From positions 4,981,501 to 5,045,500 of the forward strand of contig NC_088340.1 of the NCBI RefSeq assembly GCF_036884655.1: a DNA stretch of 64,000 nucleotides. Direction: 5' to 3'. A program made the position numbers and the translations under genes. This DNA comes from Musa acuminata AAA Group (taxonomy: Eukaryota; Streptophyta; Magnoliopsida; Zingiberales; Musaceae). The notes below the pieces were generated by a model. The model worked only from the letters and a program-made list of their open reading frames with translations, was not told the origin of the DNA and made no database searches. This document shows, one piece after another, positions 26,801-38,077 of the stretch (the first letter of the stretch is position 1; each line of letters starts with the position of its first letter).

Positions 26801-26983
26801 TTTTTCTCGTAATGATACCATTGGGTTTTCGCTTCAGTGGCATAGGCTCGTGGTGCGTATATCTTCCTAAAAAGCACATACAATGATGAGAATGATGGTT
26901 GGAAGGACGGGTTAGATAATATGATCTCCTTTAATTATTCCTAGGATTAAAACTTTTATACAAAAATTTGTTTGAAAGCATCT

Positions 26984-27206
26984 TGTAAGAAATCACTGAA
27001 ACCAACTTGTGTTTCTAAGTTGTTATAATAGAAACACAATAAAAACTGATGCGGAAACAAAATAGCGTACCTCCAGCCATTGTCGCCAAGAATTTCTACA
27101 GAGGTTTCTTCTTGAACTTTGGTACTTCTCGGCTCAGAACTCTCGCTTTAGATGGTGTAAAAAAGCCTTTTGCTTCAAAGAGATGATTGATTCCAGGGAC
27201 CAAAAT

Positions 27207-27301
<95 letters not shown>

Positions 27302-27556
27302 CTCCCATCAAGAACATTCATTATCACCAATTTATAATGTTCAAGAATTAATTCAAATTTGTAACATTTGGACCATAATAAAGAATTTTAATGATATTAA
27401 ATATTTAATTTAATAATAATGGTTTCATATATAAAGAATAAAAAATTGAAATCATTTAAATAATAATAAATGAAGAAATTCATGATAATGAATTATGAAT
27501 TTTAATGATAACAGTTATATTATTATTAAATTAGATATTTAATAATAACAGTTACA
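26984..27556 (-). mobile_element. Copia 3' LTR, minus orientation
   Basis: On the minus strand the 573-bp LTR begins TGTAACTGTTATTATT (27556) and ends GATTTCTTACA (26984), giving TG...CA ends. It contains an internal (TA)n at 27211-27298. It is about the same length as, and highly similar in inverted orientation to, the block at 30257-30824. A polypurine tract precedes it. Confidence 0.85.
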
Positions 27557-27565
27557 TTTTCCCAC
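27557..27565 (-). other. Polypurine tract of the copia element
   Basis: The minus strand reads GTGGGAAAA immediately before TGTAAC at the LTR start, the expected primer site for plus-strand synthesis. Confidence 0.75.
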
Positions 27566-27879
27566 TTGGTCCATACGTTTATCTTAATAATTTGAATTAA
27601 TCTTTCTTGAACAACTTTCTTAAGAAATAAATACACGAATCATATCGATAAGTCATCTAAGAGCGAGTATTATCATTCATGTATCACGATGTATTTCGTT
27701 TCTTAATCTTAATATGACAATATTACTTAATGAATAAACCTTATGTTTATTCTTAGTCCAGTAACAATATATTTTCTTAAAATAATATGCACATGAATGA
27801 GAAATTTTCATAATATATAAGAGTTTCAATATCATTATAAAGTGGAACCAAGTCCCATTTTCTCTACATGATCCTTGAA

Positions 27880-29097
27880 TTTCAGAGGTGGCAAAGGGTC
27901 AAAGGATCAACAATCATCAATTCAGTGCTAATATGCTCAATGACCACTTTCTTTTCCTTTACACGTTCTCATATGGCTAGATACTTAATGTCGATATATT
28001 TACTGTGACTTCGACTTTTATTGTTTTTAGCCATAAAAACAGCAGTTGAATTGTCACAAAAAATTTTTAATGGCTTAGAAATAGAATCTATGATTCTAAG
28101 CCCAGAAATGAAACTCTTAATCCATACACCATGTGAAGTAGCCTCAAAACAGGAGACAAACTCAGCTTCATGGTAGAAGTAGCAGTCAAGGTCTGCTTAG
28201 CGCTTCTCCAAGAAATAGCTCTACCGGCCATCATAAAAATATATCCTGATGTTGATTTACGAGAATCAACACAATCGACGAAGTCTGAATATGAGTAACC
28301 AATCACATCCAGATTGTCTGTATGTTTATATATAAGCATGTAATCTTTGGTTCCTTGTAGATACCTCATCACTTTCTTTGCAGCCCTCTAGTGGTCCATA
28401 CTTGGATTACTCTGATATCGACCTAGCATCCCCATAATAAATATAATATCAGGTCTAGTACAGACCTGAGCATACATAAGGCTTCCTATGATAGAAGCAT
28501 ATGGGATGTTTTTCATTGATTCCCTTTCAAAGTTGTTCTTTGGGCATTGGTTCAAATTGAACCTATCACCTTTCACAATGGGAGCAACACTTGGTGAACA
28601 ATCCTTCATCCGAAATCTTTCTAAAAGTTTATCGATATAGGTTTCTTGTGATAAACCTAAAATGCCTCGAGGTCTATCTCTATGGATCTTAATGCCAATG
28701 ACATAAGATGCTTCACCCATATCCTTCATGTCAAAATTTTTAGAAAGGAATTGTTTCACCTCATGCAGCAAACCCTTATCGTTGGTTGCAAGCAAAATAT
28801 CATCTACGTATAAAATAAGGAAACATATTTTACTCCCACTAACCTTCTGGTATATGCATTGATCCATGGGATTTTCAACAAATCCGAATGAAGAAATCAC
28901 TTCATGAAATTTAAAATACCATTGGCGGGAGGCTTGTTTTAAGTCATATATAGACTTCCTAAGCTTGCAAACAAAGTGTTCACCAACACTAGAGGAGAAA
29001 CCTTCAGGTTGTTTCATATAAACCTCTTCCTCTAGATCTCCATTAAGAAATGTCGTTTTCACATCCATTTGTTGTAATTCAAGGTCAAAATGAGCAC
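27880..29097 (-). pseudogene. Copia reverse transcriptase / RNase H, interrupted
   Basis: Reading leftward: AHFDLELQQMDVKTTFLNGD, then DLKQASRQWYFKF, the catalytic LYVDDILLA (YVDD intact), SYVIGIKIHRDR and YASIIGSLMYAQVCTRPDI. RNase H follows after one in-frame stop (VMRYLQGTKDYML, SYSDFVDCVDSRKSTSGYIF), then a part ending with CDNSTAVFMAKN. A stop sits near 28390, another near 27990, and the end is frameshifted. It lies upstream of the polypurine tract and LTR at 26984-27556 in the right order. The upstream (5') end stops abruptly at the junction near 29091. Confidence 0.85.
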
Positions 29098-30256
29098 ATA
29101 ATGCAAATGCGAGATATTGCGGCTCAACTTAAGAAACTTGAGGTTAATATGTCAGAATCCTTCCTAGTGCACTATATTCTGAACACCCTTCCACCTCAAT
29201 ATAGCCCTTTTAAAATTTCATACAATACACATAAGGACAAATGATCAATCAATGAATTAATGACCATGTGTGTTCAAGAAGAAGAGAGGCTAGTGATGGA
29301 ATTGAGTGAGAGTGCATTAGTAGTAAACACTCAAGGGAAAAATAAAACTGACAAACATCAAGCCAATCAGAAAGCTCATCAGCAGGGAAAAGGTAAAATA
29401 CCACCCCAAGCTGATATCAAGAAAGAAGCAAGATGTTTTTTTTGTAAAAGAAAGGGACACATGAAGAAGGAATGCACGAAATTCCAACAGTGGCTTGAAA
29501 AGAAAGGTAAACCAACCTCATATGTATGTTATGAATCTAATATGGTCAATGTTAATATTAACACCTGGTGGATTGACTCTGGATCAACAATCCATATTGC
29601 AAACTCTTTGCAGGGTATGCAAAACCTAAGGAAGCTAATGGGAAGTGAGCAAAGTATCTTATCAGGAAATAAGATAGGCTCACATGTGGAATCAATTGGA
29701 ACATGCATTTTAACTTTAAGTAATGGTTTTGTTTTAAAATTGGAAAGAACCTTTTATGTACCAAGTTTCTCACGAAACTTAATTTCTGTTTCCAGACTCG
29801 TACCATTTGGGTATTCCTTTAATTTTAAAGACACATCATTTCGTTTATTACATAAATCTGATTGTGTTGAGAATGGTATTTTGGGTCTTTACCGTATTTT
29901 ATTACAAAATAATAATACTCAAAGTTCAATGCATGTTCACGCTAGCATTAAAAGGTGTAATATTAATGAGGACACCTCTATATTATGACATCGGAGATTA
30001 GGACATATCTCCATAGAGAGAATTAAGAGATTAGTTAAAGATGAGGTACTTAGTACTATTGATTTTACTAATTTTAAGACTTGTGTGGATTGTATTAAGG
30101 GAAAGCAGACCAATAAGTTCAAAAAAGGTGCTAATAGGAGTTCAGACTTATTAGAGATAATTCATACGGATATATGTTGTCCAGACATGGACATACATGA
30201 TCAGAAATACTTCATCTCTTTTATAGATGATTACTCACGATATATGTATATATATT
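29091..30256 (+). pseudogene. Copia gag C-terminus, protease and integrase N-part, opposite strand
   Basis: In plus orientation: gag (HIMQMRDIAAQLKKLE, HYILNTLPPQYSPFKISYN), a CCHC zinc knuckle CFFCKRKGHMKKEC (about 29434-29475), and the protease WWIDSGSTIHIAN (active-site D-S-G). Then come the pre-integrase HRRLGHISIERIKRLVKD and the start of the integrase core (EIIHTDICCPDM, FISFIDDYSRYMYIY). The HHCC-type and first catalytic Asp regions are present, but the integrase stops at about 30250 where LTR-like sequence begins. There are stops at about 29242 and 29986. It is not functional. Confidence 0.85.
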
Positions 30257-30526
30257 ATAATTTAATAATAATATAGTTGTTATCATTAAATATCTAATTT
30301 AATAATAATATAACTGTTATCATTAAAATTTATAATTCATTATCATGAATTTCTTCATTTATTATGATTTAAATGATTTCGATTTTTTATTCTTTATACA
30401 TGAAACCATTATTATTAAATTAAATATTTAATATCATTAAAGTTCTTCATTATGGTCTAAACGTTACAAATTTGAATTAATTCTTGAGCGTTATAAATTG
30501 GTGATAATGAATGTTCTTGATGGGAG

Positions 30527-30600
<74 letters not shown>

Positions 30601-30824
30601 GATTTTGGTCCCTGGGCTCAATCATTTCTTTGAAGCGAAAGACTTTCCTACACCATCTAAAGCGAGAGTTCTGATTCGAGAAGTACCAAAGTTCAAGAAG
30701 AAACCTCTGCAGAAATTCTTGGCGACAATGGCTGGAGGTACGCTATTTTGTTTCCGCATCAGTTTTTATTTTGTTTCTATTATAATAATTTAGAAACACA
30801 AGTTGGTTTCAGTGATTTCTTACA
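30257..30824 (+). mobile_element. Copia LTR, plus orientation
   Basis: The block shares the body of the LTR at 26984-27556 in reverse, including the central (TA)n at about 30531-30597 and the end GATTTCTTACA. Its first ~45 bp look like an internal duplication and the TG start is missing. It is followed two bases later by a primer-binding site, so it is a 5' LTR end. Confidence 0.8.
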
Positions 30825-30826
30825 TT

Positions 30827-30838
30827 TGGTATCAGAGC
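30827..30838 (+). other. Primer-binding site for initiator tRNA-Met
   Basis: TGGTATCAGAGC, the typical plant copia primer site complementary to the 3' end of initiator tRNA-Met, lies just after the LTR end TTACA. Confidence 0.85.
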
Positions 30839-31463
30839 CTTTTGACCTCTACCTTGATACGAAAGAGTTTTCATTTTTTATGCCATGAAAATGATTTGAT
30901 TTTGGTTTCTTCTTGGAAACTTCTTGATATATTTTATTGAAAATCATGAGAAAATATCATTTTCAACATTTTAGTTGGTAAAATGCTCATGTATGCATAT
31001 TTAGTTATATTAAATTATGCTTATGAGTAAATTTTTTATGTTTAAAATGTCTAGTAATTCATATAATCTTAATTAATTAAGAATTAGCCACAGCATCCTT
31101 AATTAATTAAAATTATATATAAAATTAAAATAAGGATCACATAAGTGATTAGACATCATATTGTGATTGATTATATTTCGTATAATAATTATTATCCCAC
31201 AGGATCTTTTATTATATTTAATATAATTAATCAGGATAAAATATTAGATTATTTTCATAATTTACCCACAGGGATTATGAATTGGAATATAATTTGATAG
31301 TTTTATCATAAAGACTATATGAATATATTTGAATTAAGAATTTAGCCCACAGGCAATTTTTATGCCATGAGATTCATATTTTTGGCATGTTTCACATTCG
31401 TAAAACTTGTAATTTAGTCTATTAAGCTTCAAATTTTGACATAAGCATGTTTGATTTTATGCA

Positions 31464-31871
31464 GTTTCTCAAACTGTTAATTTCTCTGATATTCGATGTG
31501 ATATTCCTAAACTTAATGGTGATAACTATAAGATATGGAAGGAGATGGTTCTCCTCCATTTAGGGTGGATGGATATCGATTATGCTATCAGGAAAGACGA
31601 ACCACCTATAGCCACTAATACCAGTACTCCAACTAAGATCACATTATATGAGCAATGGGAGTGATCCAATTGACTCAGCGTGATGTTTATCAAAACTAAG
31701 ATGACTACTGGCATACGTGGTTCTGTTGACCAGCATGAAAATGTCCAAGACTTGCTAAAAGTTATTGATCAACAATTCGTCACTTCGGATAAGGCACTAG
31801 CAAGTACCATTATTATAAAATTTTCATCCCTTAGACTCACCAACATAAAGGGTGTGCGTGAGCACATAATG
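31464..31871 (+). pseudogene. Copia gag N-terminal fragment
   Basis: Translates as CDIPKLNGDNYKIWKEMVLL, HLGWMDIDYAIRKDEPP, QHENVQDLLKVIDQQFVTSD and REHIM, the DUF4219/UBN2-type copia gag. A TGA replaces a codon after YEQWE near 31663 and there is a second stop soon after. It ends at TGAGCACATAATG (31859-31871), exactly the sequence with which the gag C-part at 29091 begins, and is followed two bases later by an LTR start. Confidence 0.8.
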
Positions 31872-32090
31872 AATGTAACCGTTATTATTAAATATCTAAT
31901 TTAATAATAATATAACTGTTATCATTAAAATTCATAATTCAAATTTCTTCATTTATTATGATTTAAATGATTTCAATTTTTTATTCTTTATACATGAAAC
32001 CGTTATTATTAAATTAAATATTTAATATCATTAAAGTTCTTCATTATGGTCCAAACATTATAAATTGATGATAATGAATGTTCTTGATAC
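31872..32090 (+). mobile_element. Truncated third copia LTR copy
   Basis: TGTAACCGTTATTATTAAAT begins at about 31873 and runs parallel to the other two LTRs up to AATGTTCTTGAT, then is lost just before where the (TA)n would be. Confidence 0.75.
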
Positions 32091-33500
32091 ACCATCAAAT
32101 GACTTTTGATATATTAATTTGTAAATTTTTTTAATATGACTTAAAACACTTGCTCTTTCACCATCAAATGATTTCACCACTATATAATTTTTTATCTAAT
32201 TTGTAAATCTAGTCAACTTTAACCCTTATGACTTAAAACACTTGCTCTTACAAATAATAACATTCAAAAATCTTCTCACCATTTTGTGGGATATAATAGG
32301 GATAATATTTTTCGAGTTTAAGATACACCATCAAATGACTTTCGATATATTATATACAATGTTGATTGTTATTCTCCTCAAGCTCTTCTTGAGGAGTTGG
32401 ATTCATCAATATTACTGACAAGCAAAACAATCCTATTGTTGCATGATGTCCAACACTAAATTCATCTCTTCTTCATGCGGAAACCGACGAGGACTGAAGA
32501 TTGCAATAAGAGATGGATTATCCAATAATTTGGTCGAGAATGATCGATACATACTCTTGAGGACCGTGACAACATTCAATGGCAACTATTAGCCCTCACA
32601 CATGACATTTTCCACTACACCAATATCACCATTGTGATTATTTTATGCTTTAATAATTTTATTTATTAAAAAATTTGAGCTTTGTAGAGGATTATTAGAG
32701 ATTTTATTCCGAAACATACACCTCAAAAATCTTATTTTATTAATTTACTTTTTTTAAAATTTTGTATGTTATCTTTTTTCCATTTATTTGATGTTTTAAT
32801 TCAATTTCTTGGCTATGATTATTTATAAATCTAATTATTATTATTATTATTATTACACAATGGAGAATCTTCTTTTCTCGCTTTTAAAGTTTTACTCTCT
32901 AAGAAAATCTATGTTAAGATTTTCTATAAGATATTTCTTGATTCTACTACTTATTTTTGGGCTCGTGACACACCGTCAATCTTCATATGATCATTCTCAT
33001 ATTGAAATTAAGTCATGATTATTCAAGAACAAATCAAGATTGTTCAAAAAAATATATAATTACTTTAATTCAAGAACATATGGGATTCCTTTAAGTCATA
33101 AATTATTTTAGTTTATGACTTATGAAACTTACAGAATATTTAAACCTTAATCAATAGTCGTAGACTCATACATAGACTAGATAAGGGTTCCATATTCATT
33201 ATATTTCATGGAATCTTCAATATCTTATACTTAATGCTTTCATTCATCACGAAACTAGTTTAAAATAATTTTGATAATATTTTCATTTGGGAATAGCAAA
33301 AATACTTTTATTTGATCATTAATTATTATGTAACTTCATATCACCATGATAATATTAATAATAATTATTATTATTACACATGTGAACCATATCAAGTATT
33401 ATATATTAATGAAGCTCAATAATACATAATAAAAGTAAATTAATTCCAATATTTATAATATTGTTTCTAAATCATAACTAGTGAAATTATTATTATTATA
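32091..33500. other. AT-rich intergenic DNA with imperfect repeats
   Basis: CACCATCAAATGACTTT and GACTTAAAACACTTGCTCTT recur (about 32092, 32137, 32160, 32228, 32327), pointing to an old local duplication. A small hairpin CTCCTCAAG/CTTGAGGAG lies near 32376-32398. No domain-bearing frame. Confidence 0.4.
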
Positions 33501-34430
33501 TATATAATATTGGAATTGATTATTGAGCTTCGCATAAAACGGTATGAGTCGAATCCATAAAAGATAGAGAGAAGGTGTAATGCCGAAGCCCATCCCATGA
33601 CATCAAACAAGGAAGCCAACTGGACCAAATGCAGCACATTTCGTGAGGCCTTTGCCCTCCTCGTGCTCGTGTCCATCTCTCGTCCCCGCCCACCCCCATC
33701 CCCTTTAGTAGCTTGCCACGCCCTACGGAGTGCCGATCCCCACTGAAATCGGTCACCCACTCACTGACGCGGACGACAACTCCTTTTCCCAAGAGACTCG
33801 ATCTAAGGGCCATGGGATTGGCACAAGAAAAATCCATGTCAAGTACATCGAGATCCAAAAGATAGATCATTAGCAAGACAAGGTTTTTGGTGCGGTGAGC
33901 GCCCGCCGTATGTGCCAAAAGTGGGCGCCCCGTTGTCCCAGATCCATGATTCCCTCTCCGGACAGTGGGGTTGGATAGTGGTGGATTCCGTGGGTCGATC
34001 AGGGATTCGGGACGTCGATGTTGGGACACCTGGGCACGAGGTTTTGGACATGGAATCCAGTATGGATTTGGTCCCATGGCATGTGAGTCCACAGTGGTGC
34101 TTTGGGAGGGAGATGACATGATTCGCTTGTAAGTCAACTATGAAACCGTTCTTAGTGGAGATGCTACATCACGCGAGAGCAGTTTGGGAGATACTACTAC
34201 TACATGTGTGGCTTCTCTTCCACCACGTCTCCTTTGCCTTTGGCCTTCTTTGAACCTTTCCTACTAGTGTTTTGAGGCACGATCGATCGCCCTTGTTGTT
34301 TCTCCATATGGACAAAAAGGGAATGATCTCGAAAGATAATGTTGACTTTCCGTGATTTAAAGCAAAGATTTGAAATATAATTATCTCGCCAGGTGATGTT
34401 AAAATGACCTAAATTAGGATTACAACACAT
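33501..34430. other. GC-richer island without recognised gene
   Basis: In contrast to its AT-rich neighbours this block is near 50% GC and leaves a 205-codon minus-strand frame open (34137-33520). The predicted protein has no motif I recognise and the other frames are also fairly open. It may be an old gene remnant or part of a transposon. I do not call a gene. Confidence 0.3.
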
Positions 34431-36780
34431 CTTGAAGATGATGTTTAATGCTTTACTGCTATGGTTTACTCCTCGAACATAAGAAGGATCTCACAGATGA
34501 AGGATGTGCAACCAAGTGCCTTCAGTCTGTCATGCCACCACCGTCATCAAATTTACTATATTATCTAAGAGTTAGTGAATACTAAGCACCGAGCTGTACT
34601 AAATTAATGGGTGGCGCTTCAGAAGCTGAAGCATCATATCATGGCTACTGAGCACTTCAAAGTTTGAACTGTTTGATGACTCAACTCGAAGCATCGTACC
34701 TAACATTCCAGGAAGGAGTCCCACCTTTGATGCAGTTTCACATGCAGTCGGATTCGGGATCTTACTTGCACAACAAAATTCTCCTGTTCATCATTCTGCT
34801 GTCTTGCAAATGGATTCGGCAGAAGCATAGTTACTTTACACGAGCAATGTTGTTGGGAAACATGAGTTTAGTTTGTCCTCATGCCATGTAGCTCCAAGGC
34901 TGAGTGAGCTGGTGCAGATTACCAACACCAACACCGACACAGACAACAAAAGGGGAGAGCGAGAGAGAGAGAGAGAGAATGATATCCATCCTTCTCGGTG
35001 TTGGTCGTCATCGATGTTCTCCACTACGCTGACAAAAGACCACGCGAGTTTGATGCGAACTCAACCCAAAAGGACACTGAAACCTAACTGCACTCAATTG
35101 CATACCATGCAATGTGGTATCCACTTCACGGTTTTAGTAGTGTGGTATAGCCCCTCCGCCTGCTGCTATCATTCTAGTAGTTCAGTACCAGTCATCGGGC
35201 ATTAGACAGGTTCATGACCACCTCATGCGTGAGTTCTGAGAAGGTGCCAAACACCATATCCAGCTGCAATTAATGCTATGGACGACATGGTCCACGGCAT
35301 GTCTGATCTTGGATTTCCACTCGCTCCACTAGCAGTCATTCACTCTTCGGTCTTTGATTATGATCCTCACTCACTTTGACTGGCGACCTACCTAAAATTT
35401 ATGTACTTGTTTCTAATGAATCATTCATGGGACTGTCCTCATTTGGCCTTTGAGTCCATTTCTGTGGTGGTGCTTCCAAACTGTTCCTTGTTCCTATCCT
35501 TTCCAGGTCCCCTTTTTCTCCGCTAGACATTATAACCGGGGACCATGTTATTTCATGTGCATGAATACGAAGCACAGGGGTTCATCACAAGAACATGAGG
35601 GCTCCATTGTTCATGGTGGCTGTAATGATCCAGCAAATGCATTCTGTTCCCACTTTTGGCAAAGAATCTTTGGCCCGTAGTTCGAGATCCACACTTGTGC
35701 GCCGTTCAAATCAGATGCATTCATCTCTGTCGGATGATACGGTGGATTTTGGCTGCCCAGACAACAAAATTAGGTCAGTCGTGCACGGATCTCAGCCATG
35801 CAAGGCAAAGAGACTGATAGAAGATAAAATTTTTCCAACTACATGAAGAAATCTCTTTATTCTGTTGAGGAAAATTCTCTTTCATAATCTATATAAATAG
35901 GAGAAGGAATACGTTAATATATTTAAGTTAAATCTATTTCATTTTTACAATAAAGTTTCTTATATTATATTGTTCTTATCTTCTATTATTTCTATCAGAG
36001 ACATCATCAGCTTGAAATATGTTGCTGAAATTACAGGAGAGGAATCTATCATAAGGATCATATGAAAACAACGGCAGGATCTGTGTGTATGTGCTGCCAA
36101 AGCAAGACAAGGCTGAAAGGAACGCAAGTCTCTCGAGTCCCTTGATTCACCATACTTCCACTCGAAGACAGTTTGGAATTGTAAAGAGGAATTTTGTTTG
36201 GAGCCTTTTGAGTCGGTCATATCAGTTGGATCGATCGAGTTATTAGATATACTGCATGCAAAGAGGAAATAAGAATCACTGGATATATTGTATTTAGGAA
36301 CATCTTTGGTGGATTTTGTACGCCAAGTCAGCTAAGAATCAATCACCTGATCAAATGTTCAAAAACACATGGAATCTATTTTGTGCAAATACATGAAACG
36401 CAAGTATAAAGATGGCATGATATACCATATATGTGTGTATTAGAGTAAGGAATCTATTCTTTGAGACCGTACTATACAGAAATATACGGATGAAGAATCT
36501 ATTTTGATCAGAACAATGAAGGTAGATCTCATCGTTTAGATAATGAAATCCTACAAGAATCACAAACATTTAACTTCTCCGATTTCATTGTCATCACCAA
36601 TTCATCACATCAAACAGTACTACATAAAAGAACTGGAATATCAAAATTGAAGATGATAGCAACTCAGAGCAGTAATTAACCAATAAATTAGGCACATCCA
36701 AGTTAGGCATGTTGGAGTACCATTGTTTGTATTAAAAGAATCAAAGTTGTCTCATGGAAGATTCTTAATATTATACACAC

Positions 36781-36844
<64 letters not shown>

Positions 36845-37737
36845 AGTCACTGATAACATCTGAAATGATCATTTTATCATTGATAAAATTGATAATTATA
36901 TATATATAAATAATATCTTTCGTCAGTAAAATTAATAGTATTAGGATAAATAATATTAAATATCTTATTTTTATAACTATAAAATTATCAATATAATTTT
37001 TTTAACTCTAAATATTAAAATAATCTTAGTATAAGGGATAATCTTTCTTTTTCCTATGATACTGTTTCATCCCTATCTTTGATGAATCCTGGTAGGCATC
37101 GCTAGAGAAAAGGAAAACGTGGCATAAATGTGATGAGAGTCGATCATTTCAATGTAGTGGTTGCCCTCAGCTCTGACCGGTTGTTCTTGGCCACGTTGAG
37201 GTTATAGGATTTCTCCACCAGCCCCTTCGAGTAGTAGTTTCATGGCGGTAGCCACTCGTTTCTTGCAGGTAAAACGTGCTACCATGGCCATGAAAAGGAA
37301 GACTCTTCCTTCACCTCTACATTTGGTTTGCAGGATGACAAGAGCGGCTTGGGGACGGCGACAAGCCGGGGTACGATGGGTTCCGCTGCAGGGAAACGGA
37401 AGTGCCAGAGCGATCAACCCGCCGACGGGAAGACTTGACACGTGTTCGCTAAAAGCTGTCTCGATTTCGACGCCAGCGGGTGGTCCATCTCCAGCTGGAC
37501 TGCACCGCGCCCTCGTTCGGGCCCATCACACGTGGATTTCGCAGTACCTACGCTCACAAGATGTGACCCCGTCGGCGCGAACCCTCATGTCGGTTTCGGG
37601 TCCGTCATAACGGGGACTGCTATGTTCTTTTATATACCACATTTATAACGAAAATTACGTGTGAGACGCGCGCAGGGTAACTCGGAATAGAATTCGCGTT
37701 TGCGTACCGTATCAGTCATAACGAGGGTTTTCAGAGA
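34431..37737. other. Intergenic region left of CYP707A
   Basis: Contains a (GA)n run at 34960-34979 and the (TA)n tract at 36785-36841. The GC-richer part at 37080-37620 has overlapping short frames on both strands but no domain. No gene, tRNA or mobile element was recognised. Confidence 0.4.
36785..36841. repeat. (TA)n microsatellite
   Basis: About 28 TA units in AT-rich sequence. Confidence 0.95.
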
Positions 37738-37885
37738 GCCACGTGTGTCTTGATGCCGGTGGAGGACCGTAAATGGTGACTTATGGGGACAAGGACCCCA
37801 TTTTTTTAACGTGGGTTAACGTTGAGCATGAAAGCCACGTGTTGCGCATGAATCTAGTAAGGTAGATATGATAACATGACGTGGC
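37738..37885 (+). promoter_or_regulatory. Cluster of ACGT/ABRE-like elements upstream of CYP707A
   Basis: CACGTG at 37740-37745 and 37836-37841, ACGTGG at 37809-37814 and ACGTGGC at 37879-37885 lie 70-220 bp upstream of the TATA box. These cores are bound by group A bZIP (ABF) and other G-box factors, which fits the known ABA induction of CYP707A genes. Confidence 0.6.
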
Positions 37886-37955
37886 GCAGTTACAGAGCTT
37901 CATCGCTAGTGAACGTAAAAAAGAATCTCCATCCCGGTTTGGGTTCCTCCACGTC

Positions 37956-37963
37956 TATATAAA
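37956..37963 (+). promoter_or_regulatory. TATA box of the CYP707A gene
   Basis: TATATAAA in the context gtcTATATAAAccc, 115-122 bp upstream of the ATG at 38078, leaving room for an 80-90 nt leader. Confidence 0.7.
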
Positions 37964-38077
37964 CCCATCATTGGTTACGCACATCCCACCAGTAGAAGAT
38001 CCCCACTAGTCCTGCTTCCCTTTCCCTGCTCCGGCCAACGAAGGGAAACAAGGGTCGGCTTGGTTTGAACCAAAGGG

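Noticed and set aside
33520..34137. 205-codon minus-strand frame as a gene
   Set aside because: No recognisable domain, no convincing promoter or splice context; kept only as an observation.
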